This document shows, one piece after another, positions 7,411 to 15,410 of a stretch of 64,000 nt of DNA (positions are counted from its first letter, which is position 1; the number at the start of each line of letters is the position of its first letter). Position numbers and translations under genes: made by a program. The notes under the pieces are model-generated. The model did no database searches and was not told the DNA's origin. It was given only the letters and a program-made list of their open reading frames with translations. Source of the stretch: JAJDFU01 sp964640855 (GTDB taxonomy: Bacteria; Bacteroidota; Bacteroidia; Chitinophagales; Saprospiraceae); the NCBI GenBank assembly GCA_964640855.1, contig CAZXIX010000002.1:1-64000 (forward strand), written 5' to 3'.

Positions 7411-9672
7411 TTATCCTGCATCGGCTCCGTAAATGCGCGCATAGCGTCCCAGCGCCCAGATCGGGAATACATTCCTGTAGGCGGTATAGGTGATCATACA
7501 ACTGCGGTTAAAAACACCCGAGATCCCTTGCTGCGGCCAATCTCCATTCTCCTCCTGGCGGTCGACCAGAAATTGGAAGCCTTTTTCGATACTGACCTTT
7601 TCGGGACTGCGGGCTGCCATCAAGGCCAGTAAAGCCCAACTGGTATTGATGATCTGGGACTCCTCATGCTGTATATACTCTCCCTGCAGGCAAGATGCAT
7701 AGGATTCCCCCCAGCCTCCGTCGGAACGTTGTTTTTCCAGCAGGAAATGGCATGCTCTCTCCAGAGCAGGGTCCACCGGTCGGGCAGGGTCTCCATGCAG
7801 GGGAGCCCCCGTTTCAGCCAGGGCTTCCACGCCAAACCAGGTGCCATAGGTAAAACAGACGGCCCAGGAACCAAACCAGGAGCCATCTGCGCGTTGTTTC
7901 CGGCGAATGAAATTCAATCCGCTGTCGATGGCAGCGGCTATTTCCCCGGTCCGGTACTGGGGATCGTGCCTTTGAAAATCCGCCAATGCCCGGATGCAGG
8001 CTGAACTGCATTCCGTATAGGGGTAATCTACCATGATCCCCCCAAACACTTCCGACGGGTTGAGCAGTTCCAGCCAGGAGGGACCCCGTTGGAGTTCGTA
8101 GGTGGCCCATCCTCCGTCTTTATTCTGAAAGGAAAGGATCAGGTCAATGGCCTGGCGAAGACGCTCTTTGCTGATCCGCGGCGTAGAAGCGGCCAGTTGA
8201 AGGTCCGCTTCGTGGATCTTGAGGGTTGCGCTGACTCCTTCCGCCGTGCAGTCGGTGATCGGCCAACCGTGATCGAGGGTGCTGAAAGGCCAGCCCCCTG
8301 CGGAAGCATGTCGGAAAAAGCGTTTGCGCCTGGGGACGTCCTCCCGGACCTGGGTCATCTCCAGATAGCGGTAGGCTTTTTCCAGGGGAGCCGGAAACTC
8401 CCGTTCCAGTCTCCCCTCGGTGATCGCCTGAACGGCAAAAGCCGTATCCCACAGTTGGGAACCATTGTAGCCGTTCATTTTCATTCCGTCCTCGGCCAGC
8501 CAGAGGTAGTCTTTCCATCGGTCCACATGCTTTTGAAAGGCCTCGGATTCACGGCCATAGGCATGCCAGACGCACAAGGAGTTGATGATCTGATTCACGG
8601 GGCCAATATCCACGCATTGGGTCTGTTCATCCTCGGCCTCTACGTATTCGAGTATAAAATCCAGCGCCTTTTTCCGAAGCGGACGGAGGGGTACCCTTTC
8701 GTATAGGTTGAGCAGGCGTTGGAGAATTTTGAGTAAACCGGATGGGTGGGTGTATTGGTCTTCCCGGGCCACGGCTGACCGAGCCTTCGCCCAGTCGATC
8801 CGGTCGTATTCGGTGGGATAAAGTTCTTGCTTCAAAGACTCGGTCAATGCGGTCCGGGGGCCTTTTACCCGATGCCCGTAGCAGTAGGCCATCGGCAGGT
8901 AGACCATCCGGGCATGGCACCAATATCGCCCGGGGTGCAGCGGGAGCCCGCGCGGGAGCATCCACATTTCGGGGAAAAGGCTCTGGCAGCCCCTCCACTC
9001 GTATACGCCCAGGACAGCCAGGTAGAATTTGCCCCAGGAGGGAATGTTGACGGCGCCGCCCCGTTCCAGGATCCACGTCCGGGCTTTTTGGAGTTCGGGC
9101 GTTTGCGCTTGCATGCCCAGCAGGCGAAGAGCGGCGTATTGAAGCACGGTTCCGAACATGGTGGATTCCCCCTCGATATGCAGCCCCCAACCGCCGTCCT
9201 TGCGTTGGTGGTTGAGCATGTACTGTTTCATCAGCAATTGCTGGGAAAATGAAAAAGGAGATTCGGTAATGGCGGAAGCAAAGATCAGACCCGGGAGCAA
9301 AAAAAGAGGACCGCCATAATCCCCGGGCCAATGGCCGTCGTCGGCTTGGAGTTTTTGGTAATAGTGGAGGCCCCGCAAGGCAGCTTGTTTCGCCGGAAAG
9401 GGATGATTCGTCCGTGGCTCAAAACCGGAGGATCCTTCGCAAAGAAATCGGTAGAGGCGATCGCCGGAGTTGGCATTTTCTTCCCGGTCAAAACGGAAGG
9501 CTTGCTCCCATGCGGCGGTCCCGGCTGGCGATTCCGAAAAAGGATCATCTGAAAGGGGGGGAATGACCCAGTACTGGCGTCCTTTTTGAGTAACCAGTTG
9601 GCATTGGGACCAGATTGAATTCCGGATCTCTGCTTTCTCGTCTTTTTCGGAGGGTATGGGTTTGTCGTTCAT
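7411..9672 (-). CDS. Oxidosqualene cyclase, cycloartenol-synthase-like
   Basis: A 753-residue triterpene cyclase, the usual length for eukaryotic-type oxidosqualene cyclases. The catalytic motif is DCTAE (Asp474), as in oxidosqualene cyclases, not the DxDD of squalene-hopene cyclases. Several QW repeats are visible (for example KDGGWGLH, KDGGWATYE, ADGSWFGSW, SDGGWGESY, NGDWPQQG). HIEGESTMFGTVLQYAALRL and PSWGKFYLAVLGVYEWRG match plant and animal enzymes. Product-controlling positions are Tyr402 (GYNGSQLWDTAF), His468 and Ile472 (DHGWPITDCTAE), which equal Tyr410, His477 and Ile481 of Arabidopsis CAS1, so cycloartenol is the predicted product. Start ATG 9672. It is transcribed away from the AraC-type gene and lies in a locus with all squalene and epoxidation enzymes. 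Confidence 0.95.
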   Translation of the reverse strand: MNDKPIPSEKDEKAEIRNSIWSQCQLVTQKGRQYWVIPPLSDDPFSESPAGTAAWEQAFRFDREENANSGDRLYRFLCEGSSGFEPRTNHPFPAKQAALRGLHYYQKLQADDGHWPGDYGGPLFLLPGLIFASAITESPFSFSQQLLMKQYMLNHQRKDGGWGLHIEGESTMFGTVLQYAALRLLGMQAQTPELQKARTWILERGGAVNIPSWGKFYLAVLGVYEWRGCQSLFPEMWMLPRGLPLHPGRYWCHARMVYLPMAYCYGHRVKGPRTALTESLKQELYPTEYDRIDWAKARSAVAREDQYTHPSGLLKILQRLLNLYERVPLRPLRKKALDFILEYVEAEDEQTQCVDIGPVNQIINSLCVWHAYGRESEAFQKHVDRWKDYLWLAEDGMKMNGYNGSQLWDTAFAVQAITEGRLEREFPAPLEKAYRYLEMTQVREDVPRRKRFFRHASAGGWPFSTLDHGWPITDCTAEGVSATLKIHEADLQLAASTPRISKERLRQAIDLILSFQNKDGGWATYELQRGPSWLELLNPSEVFGGIMVDYPYTECSSACIRALADFQRHDPQYRTGEIAAAIDSGLNFIRRKQRADGSWFGSWAVCFTYGTWFGVEALAETGAPLHGDPARPVDPALERACHFLLEKQRSDGGWGESYASCLQGEYIQHEESQIINTSWALLALMAARSPEKVSIEKGFQFLVDRQEENGDWPQQGISGVFNRSCMITYTAYRNVFPIWALGRYARIYGADAG

Positions 9673-9815
9673 AGAATGAAATTAACAGACCAGCTTATAT
9701 GGGATGTTTTCAAGAAAGCTTTTATTTGCCGACGCACGGCAATGGACGTCCGGATTTTTTTTCGGACCTAAAAGAACCTCTTTTTTTGACCAAGTGGAAA
9801 TCGAACGGTAAAGGT

Positions 9816-9823
9816 TATCTTTG
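9816..9823 (+). promoter_or_regulatory. Putative -7 box of the AraC-type regulator
   Basis: TATCTTTG matches the Bacteroidota -7 consensus TAnnTTTG; no TTG lies at the expected 19-21 base spacing. Transcription would begin near 9830, which makes the second ATG (9859) of the downstream gene a credible start. Confidence 0.45.
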
Positions 9824-9834
9824 GCAGGCAGGAA

Positions 9835-10998
9835 ATGGCCGCGAGAGATATCGCTAGCATGAAGGAAGCTATACTCTATATTGGATTGGCTCAATCTCTA
9901 TTCGCGATTCTGGTAATGGCCACCAAGGAACGTGTTTCCGTTTCGGACCGGATCCTGATAGCTTGCCTGACCACGATCGCCCTTCGATTTCTCACCTTAC
10001 TGCTCTATCGGGAATACCCACAGATCGTTCCCGCCGATTTTTCCATGGGCCTGGTGCCCCTCACTTTCGGGCCGTTCCTCTTGTTGTACACCATTTATCT
10101 GATTGACGACCGCAAGCATTTCAACCCGGTGCACTATTGGCATTTTGCTCCTTTTGTGGGCGTCAGCATTATTTATTATCTCTTTCTGTCGGGCAGGGTG
10201 TCTTTCGACGAAGTGACCTATTTTGAAAAAGACGGCTATCTCTGGGTCCGTATGATCTTCGCCACCATCTTTTTTGGCAGCGTCATCAGCTATACACTGC
10301 TGACGTTGTTAAAGCTTTACGATTACAAGAAATCCATCGATCTCCAGCACAGCTCGGATTCCAGCCGCCGTACGCTGAATTGGCTGGGTTTCATCACCGT
10401 ATTATTCAGCATCACCTTTTTGATCTATTTCGTGGCGGGCGGGATCAATGCCCTGACCTTCAGTCGCAAAACGGATATGCAGACCCTTACCCATGTGGGA
10501 CTCACCCTTTTGGCCTACACGGTCAGTTATTTTGGTCTGCGCCAACCCGCCTATAGCCCTACCTCCAGGCGCAAGCAGCCGGCCGCACACCTGAAAATCT
10601 CCAAACTCGAAACCCGGCGCAACAGCCAGAAGCAGCGCATTCTTCCCACCGAAGCCGAAAAATTGACCCAACGCCTTATCCGGCACATGGAGCAGGAAAA
10701 ACCATTTCTCGATCCCGAACTCACCCTGAAGGAACTTTCCCGGCAGATCGACCTCAGCAATTACGAGCTGACCGAACTGTTGAACAGTCACATTGGGAAA
10801 AACTTTTTCACTTTTGTGAATGAGTTTCGGGTGGATGAGGTGATTCGAAAAATGGAGGATCCGAATTACCACCAACCCACGATCATGGCCATCGCTTACG
10901 ACAGTGGATTCAATTCCAAATCCACCTTCAACAGCTTTTTCAAGCAATATACCGGGCAGACTCCTTCGGAATTCAAGAAAAAAATAACCCGCAGGTAA
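9835..10998 (+). CDS. AraC-family transcriptional regulator with N-terminal membrane domain
   Basis: A 387-residue protein in two parts. Residues 1-245 contain about seven hydrophobic helices (for example ILYIGLAQSLFAILVMA, LTFGPFLLLYTIYLI, HVGLTLLAYTVSYFGL). After a basic linker (about 247-275) comes an AraC/XylS DNA-binding domain (about 285-387) with two helix-turn-helix units: LTLKELSRQIDLSNYELTEL and IMAIAYDSGFNSKSTFNSFF, then YTGQTPSEFKK. Such proteins are common in Bacteroidota and probably respond to a membrane or envelope signal. ATG 9859 (MKEAILYIG) is an alternative start. Its place between the divergent cyclase and squalene genes makes it a candidate regulator of the sterol locus, which is inference. 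Confidence 0.88.
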   Translation: MAARDIASMKEAILYIGLAQSLFAILVMATKERVSVSDRILIACLTTIALRFLTLLLYREYPQIVPADFSMGLVPLTFGPFLLLYTIYLIDDRKHFNPVHYWHFAPFVGVSIIYYLFLSGRVSFDEVTYFEKDGYLWVRMIFATIFFGSVISYTLLTLLKLYDYKKSIDLQHSSDSSRRTLNWLGFITVLFSITFLIYFVAGGINALTFSRKTDMQTLTHVGLTLLAYTVSYFGLRQPAYSPTSRRKQPAAHLKISKLETRRNSQKQRILPTEAEKLTQRLIRHMEQEKPFLDPELTLKELSRQIDLSNYELTELLNSHIGKNFFTFVNEFRVDEVIRKMEDPNYHQPTIMAIAYDSGFNSKSTFNSFFKQYTGQTPSEFKKKITRR

Positions 10999-11106
10999 GG
11001 TTCGGGAAAAACATCGGCGCCTTTTTTTGGGTTGATTTCATTTTCCGGACTCATGCTTGGTTGCAGACATATAATTTAGCCCGATCTAAAAGCCCATGGC
11101 AACTGC

Positions 11107-12303
11107 ATGAAGAACATTCTGTCGATCACCCCCACTCTGGACGAATACCTGGCTCTTGCCCGGCTTATGTGGCACAGAAGCCGGCAGAAGAAGGGTAAGG
11201 GGTCTTTCGAGGAGCAGGCAGCCCTGACCAAACATACCGACTTCTGCTACCTGGCGCTCGACCGGGTATCCAGATCTTTTGCAGCCGTTATCCGGCAACT
11301 ACCTGACCCGCTCCGAGATCCCGTCTGCATCTTCTATCTGGTTCTACGAGGCCTGGATTCCATTGAGGACGATATGAACATTCCCCTTCCGGTGCGCCTG
11401 GACCTCCTTCGTCGTTTTCACGAGAAGAACTATGATCCCAATTGGTCTGTATCGGGTATGGGAGACAGTCCCGATTACCAGGTATTGCTGAAAAACTACC
11501 ACAAGGTATCCCGAGCCTTTCTCCAGTTGGACCCGATCTGCCAGGATGTGATCACAGAGATCTGCCGGGACATGGGAGAGGGCATGGCAAAATACGCCGA
11601 GGAGGAGATTGAAACATTGGAGGACTTCGACAATTACTGCCATTATGTCGCCGGGCTGGTGGGAATAGGCTTGTCCGGCCTGTTTTCGGCTTCCGGCACG
11701 GAGGCCCCGGGCTTGCAGCTGGAAAAACAACTATCCAACTCCATGGGCCTGTTCCTGCAAAAAACCAACATCATCCGGGATTATCTGGAGGATCTTTATT
11801 CTTACCGCACCTTCTGGCCGAGAGCTGTTTGGGTAAGGTATGCGGACCATCTCGGATATTTCGCTTCACACCCGGATTCGGGTAGGAGCGTGGCTTGTCT
11901 CAACCACCTGATCGCCGATGCGCTCCGCCATGTGCCGGATTGCATCGAGTATCTGAGCCTGATAAGAAACGAACGTGTATTTCGCTTCTGTGCTATTCCG
12001 CAGGTTATGGCCATCGCTACCTTGGCCGAACTGTACGACAATGCGCAGGTGTTCGAGGGGGTGGTCAAGATCCGGAGGTCTCTGGCCGCCAAATTGATCT
12101 ACACCACCAAAAACCTTACCCAGGTCAAGGAGGTGTTTGGCTTTTTCGGCGATCAGATCTTTCGCAAAATGACCCTCGACGACCCGAACGGCAGCCTGCT
12201 GGTCAAGCGGCTGCAGGGGTTGCAGCAAAGTATAGGAAAAGGTCTGCTGGTAACCATGCCTGAATCCAGCCTTTCGGAATCACCAGAAAAAATAAATGCC
12301 TGA
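11107..12303 (+). CDS. Squalene synthase (farnesyl-diphosphate farnesyltransferase, eukaryotic type)
   Basis: A 398-residue enzyme that joins two farnesyl diphosphates and reduces the product to squalene. Landmarks of the ERG9/FDFT1 type are visible: FYLVLRGLDSIEDDM (first Asp-rich motif), YCHYVAGLVGIGLS, the second motif MGLFLQKTNIIRDYLEDL and RVFRFCAIPQVMAIATL. This differs from the three-enzyme HpnC/D/E route used by most hopanoid producers. The C-terminal membrane helix of eukaryotic homologues is absent. It is followed after 9 bases by squalene epoxidase, so the two form an operon. Start ATG 11107. Confidence 0.95.
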   Translation: MKNILSITPTLDEYLALARLMWHRSRQKKGKGSFEEQAALTKHTDFCYLALDRVSRSFAAVIRQLPDPLRDPVCIFYLVLRGLDSIEDDMNIPLPVRLDLLRRFHEKNYDPNWSVSGMGDSPDYQVLLKNYHKVSRAFLQLDPICQDVITEICRDMGEGMAKYAEEEIETLEDFDNYCHYVAGLVGIGLSGLFSASGTEAPGLQLEKQLSNSMGLFLQKTNIIRDYLEDLYSYRTFWPRAVWVRYADHLGYFASHPDSGRSVACLNHLIADALRHVPDCIEYLSLIRNERVFRFCAIPQVMAIATLAELYDNAQVFEGVVKIRRSLAAKLIYTTKNLTQVKEVFGFFGDQIFRKMTLDDPNGSLLVKRLQGLQQSIGKGLLVTMPESSLSESPEKINA

Positions 12304-12312
12304 GCCTGGCTT

Positions 12313-13740
12313 ATGAAACACGGGAAAAAGGTCGACTACGAAGTGGTCATCATTGGAGCGGGAATTGCGGGAAGCGCCCTGGGGGCCTACCTCGGGAGAA
12401 ATGGCTTCCGGGTAGCCGTCGTCGAGCGCAATTGGGAGGAACCGGAGGATATCATCGGTGAATTACTTCAACCCGGTGGCGTACTCAAGCTACATGAGAT
12501 GGGGTTCACCGACGCTACCGAAGGGTTTGAGGCCCAACCGGTTTCCGGTTATGCCCTTTTTTTGGGAAAGGATCATTTCAGCCTGCGCTATCCGGAGAAG
12601 GAAAGTCCCCAGAGTGGGTTCGGTTTTCGGTATGGGCGCTTCGTGCAAAAGCTGCGATCCTATCTCCATGAACTCCCCACCGTGGAGACCATCGAAGGGC
12701 GGGCTGTCGGTCTTCTGGAGGAAAACGGGCAGGTCATTGGACTGGAATACGTAAGCCCGGGCTCCACCAAAAAAAAGACCTTGCATGCCAACCTGACCAT
12801 CGTCAGCCAGGGCAGTACTTCCAATCTGCGCGACAAACTCTCCAACGGAGAGAACAAAGTGGTCGGATACATGCTCGGCCTGTTGCTGGAGAACGGAGAA
12901 CTTCCTTACCCTGGCAACGGCCACGTCTTCATCCACAGCAAGCAGCCCTTTCTGGCCTATCCGGTAGGCCCCAACCTGACCCGGGTGCTTATTGATTTTC
13001 CGAAATCTTCTCCTCCCCGAAAAGGCGAGGAACTGCAACGGTTCCTGAGGGAAGAAATGGCGCCAGATATTCCCCCGGGCTTAAGACCCGCCTTCCTGAA
13101 GGAGCTGGAAGAAAAGCAGTTCCGGGCAAAACCGACCTGCCAGTTGGCGGCCCGGCCCAAAAGGGTCAAAGGCGCTATGCTCCTGGGCGATTCGCTCAAT
13201 ATGCGGCATCCCATGACCGGAGGCGGGATGACGGTTGCCCTGACCGATGTCAAAGCCCTGGGAGAACGCCTGATCCAACTACCTGATCTTTCCAATCCCG
13301 ATGAGTTGGCAGAATGCATTGACGAATTCTACGAGGCGCGCCATCAGGAAAACGCCACCATGAATATTCTGGCCTATGCCCTTTATCAGGTACTGTGCCA
13401 CGAGGATCTAAGTCAGGCTACTTTCGAGTATCTGAAAAGGGGAGGTCAGTTTGCATCGGGTCCCATGTCGATTTTGGCGGGCGTTTCCCGCAATCGGCAT
13501 TTCCTTTTGTTGCACTTTGTGGCGGTAGCCCTGCACGGCATGTTGCACAACCTGCTTCCCATCCCTACGGTTTCCGGCATCAAAATGTCGCACTCCATGC
13601 TGAAAGATGCCTTTAATATTATCGACCCCCTGCTGCGAGATGAGCATCCAGACCTGCCCACCAAAGTGGTTTTGGAAATTGGAAGATTGTTGTTGAGCAA
13701 ACGGGTTGATAATGTGGAGGTTGGGTTTAAGCAGGAATAA
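12313..13740 (+). CDS. Squalene epoxidase (squalene monooxygenase)
   Basis: A 475-residue FAD monooxygenase that turns squalene into 2,3-oxidosqualene, using O2 and NAD(P)H. The N-terminal Rossmann motif is VVIIGAGIAGSALGAYL, with acidic residue VVERN at the end of strand two. GELLQPGG and GDSLNMRHPMTGGGMTVAL (the GD and nucleotide-binding motifs of squalene epoxidases) follow. The C-terminal 100 residues are hydrophobic (HFLLLHFVAVALHGML), fitting a monotopic membrane association. It is co-transcribed with squalene synthase. Its presence, with a DCTAE cyclase, shows that oxidosqualene is the cyclised substrate and that the pathway needs oxygen. Confidence 0.94.
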   Translation: MKHGKKVDYEVVIIGAGIAGSALGAYLGRNGFRVAVVERNWEEPEDIIGELLQPGGVLKLHEMGFTDATEGFEAQPVSGYALFLGKDHFSLRYPEKESPQSGFGFRYGRFVQKLRSYLHELPTVETIEGRAVGLLEENGQVIGLEYVSPGSTKKKTLHANLTIVSQGSTSNLRDKLSNGENKVVGYMLGLLLENGELPYPGNGHVFIHSKQPFLAYPVGPNLTRVLIDFPKSSPPRKGEELQRFLREEMAPDIPPGLRPAFLKELEEKQFRAKPTCQLAARPKRVKGAMLLGDSLNMRHPMTGGGMTVALTDVKALGERLIQLPDLSNPDELAECIDEFYEARHQENATMNILAYALYQVLCHEDLSQATFEYLKRGGQFASGPMSILAGVSRNRHFLLLHFVAVALHGMLHNLLPIPTVSGIKMSHSMLKDAFNIIDPLLRDEHPDLPTKVVLEIGRLLLSKRVDNVEVGFKQE

Positions 13741-13773
13741 CCCGGATGGCTTTAGTCATCGTAGAAGGGCCCT

Positions 13774-13781
13774 TATTTTTG
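13774..13781 (+). promoter_or_regulatory. Putative -7 box upstream of HMG-CoA synthase
   Basis: TATTTTTG fits TAnnTTTG, 90 bases before the HMG-CoA synthase start, next to a 10-base palindrome AAGGGCCCTT. No clear -33 element was found, so separate transcription of the synthase is only suggested. Confidence 0.4.
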
Positions 13782-13871
13782 ATCCGTTTTAACGAACACC
13801 GGCAGGCATTGCTCCTTTTTTGTGATCGGAAAAAATGCCTCCTTTCCATTTAACGAAACAACCAAGCGGTT

Positions 13872-15410
13872 ATGAACCATTCGGAAAAACAGCCTTCGCA
13901 AGTTGGGATCGATGACATGGCAGCATACATTCCCCACATTTATCTTCCCATAGAGTCCCTGGCAAACGCTCGAAATATCGAATATGCCAAACTGAATAAA
14001 GGCCTGGGCCTGACGGCCATGGCCGTTCCGGATCTGCAGGAAGATACGGCCACCCTCGCAGCCAATGCCGTTTACGAACTGATCAGGCGAAACGATCTGG
14101 ATCCCAACCATATAGGTCGGATCTACATGGGCACCGAAAGCTCATTTGATGGTTCCAAGCCCATGGCCAGCTACGTGCTTCAAATGCTGTCGGAGCAACT
14201 GGAAGCCGACTATGGCCGGGACTGCTTCCTGCATTGCGATGTGGTGGACCTGACCTTCGCATGCATCGGAGCCGTAGATGCGCTACAGAATACCATGGAT
14301 TGGGTGCGCAGCGGCGAAGACCGGATCGGTATTGTCGTTGCTTCCGATATAGCCTGGTACGACCTGGGATCCACCGGAGAATATACCCAGGGCGCCGGCG
14401 CTGTAGCCTTGCTGGTAAAGTCCAACCCGAGACTATTGGCCGTCGATCCCCATTGGGGAATAGCCAGCCGGCCGGTCTATGATTTCTTCAAACCGATCCG
14501 CAAGCTTTCCAAGGCAGTATTGGTGGAAGAATTGGTATCCGCTCAAGGCAAGAATGGAAATACGGGACAGCAACTCTACGGGCGTCTTATGGAAACCGAG
14601 GACAGCCCATGGTCCAACGGCGAGGCCCCTCACTTTATCCTCCATTCCGAAACTCCTGTTTTCGACGGGCCCTATTCCAATCAGTGTTATCAGGATCGCA
14701 TCGCCCAGGCCCTCGATCACTTTTCACGAGACCGCGAAGACTTTTCCCTGATGAAGGATTGGGACCGGTTGATTTTCCACCTTCCCTATGCCTTCCAGGC
14801 CCGGAGAATGTTTGCGACCACCTATCTGGAGGAAAAGATCAAAACCGGACACTTGGCTCAACTGGAAGAAACTCTGGGACAACCCTTCCCGAAAACCGAA
14901 GACTTTGAAGACGAACCGGCCTTCCAGAAAGCTCGGGCCCAGTTTCTGAAAGCGCTCAGCAAGTCAGACGGCTATCGTCAATTCGTACGGGAAAAGATCG
15001 AAAAGGGAGAACGCGCTTCCAGCCTGGTGGGCAATCTTTACACAGGCTCCATCTGGCTTTCTTTGATGAGCTCTCTGGAAGCAGACCTGACAGAGAAAAA
15101 TGCAATCGAGGGTCAAAGCCTGGGCTTTTTTGCATACGGGAGCGGCTCCAAATCCAAAGTTTTCCAGGGAAAGGTTCAGCCCGGCGCTGCTTCGGTCGTT
15201 AAATCCTGGCAATTGATGGACAGGCTGGAAAAGCGCGAGCCCATTTCTTTTGAGCAATATGTGCAGATTCGGAAAGACGAAATCGACTCCCCCCTGGTGG
15301 TTCCGCAAGGAATTTTCCGGTTGGCGGGATTTGACGATCGTAAGGGAGACACATACGGAACTCGTAGCTACTCTTTCCACCCGGTTGCTCAAACGGTTGC
15401 CTCCGCTTAA
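13872..15410 (+). CDS. Hydroxymethylglutaryl-CoA synthase
   Basis: A 512-residue thiolase-fold enzyme that condenses acetyl-CoA and acetoacetyl-CoA to HMG-CoA, the committed carbon-carbon step of the mevalonate pathway. The catalytic Cys131 lies in DLTFACIGAVDAL, the general base Glu in AVPDLQEDTATLAANA, and SFDGSKPMASYV and GSTGEYTQGAGAVALLV are family motifs. SIWLSLMSSL and FAYGSGSKSKVF near the C-terminus match HMGS rather than KAS III. The length is close to eukaryotic enzymes. It supplies precursor to the adjacent squalene/sterol genes. Its TAA overlaps the TAA of the convergent trkH (shared TTAA at 15407-15410). Confidence 0.93.
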   Translation: MNHSEKQPSQVGIDDMAAYIPHIYLPIESLANARNIEYAKLNKGLGLTAMAVPDLQEDTATLAANAVYELIRRNDLDPNHIGRIYMGTESSFDGSKPMASYVLQMLSEQLEADYGRDCFLHCDVVDLTFACIGAVDALQNTMDWVRSGEDRIGIVVASDIAWYDLGSTGEYTQGAGAVALLVKSNPRLLAVDPHWGIASRPVYDFFKPIRKLSKAVLVEELVSAQGKNGNTGQQLYGRLMETEDSPWSNGEAPHFILHSETPVFDGPYSNQCYQDRIAQALDHFSRDREDFSLMKDWDRLIFHLPYAFQARRMFATTYLEEKIKTGHLAQLEETLGQPFPKTEDFEDEPAFQKARAQFLKALSKSDGYRQFVREKIEKGERASSLVGNLYTGSIWLSLMSSLEADLTEKNAIEGQSLGFFAYGSGSKSKVFQGKVQPGAASVVKSWQLMDRLEKREPISFEQYVQIRKDEIDSPLVVPQGIFRLAGFDDRKGDTYGTRSYSFHPVAQTVASA

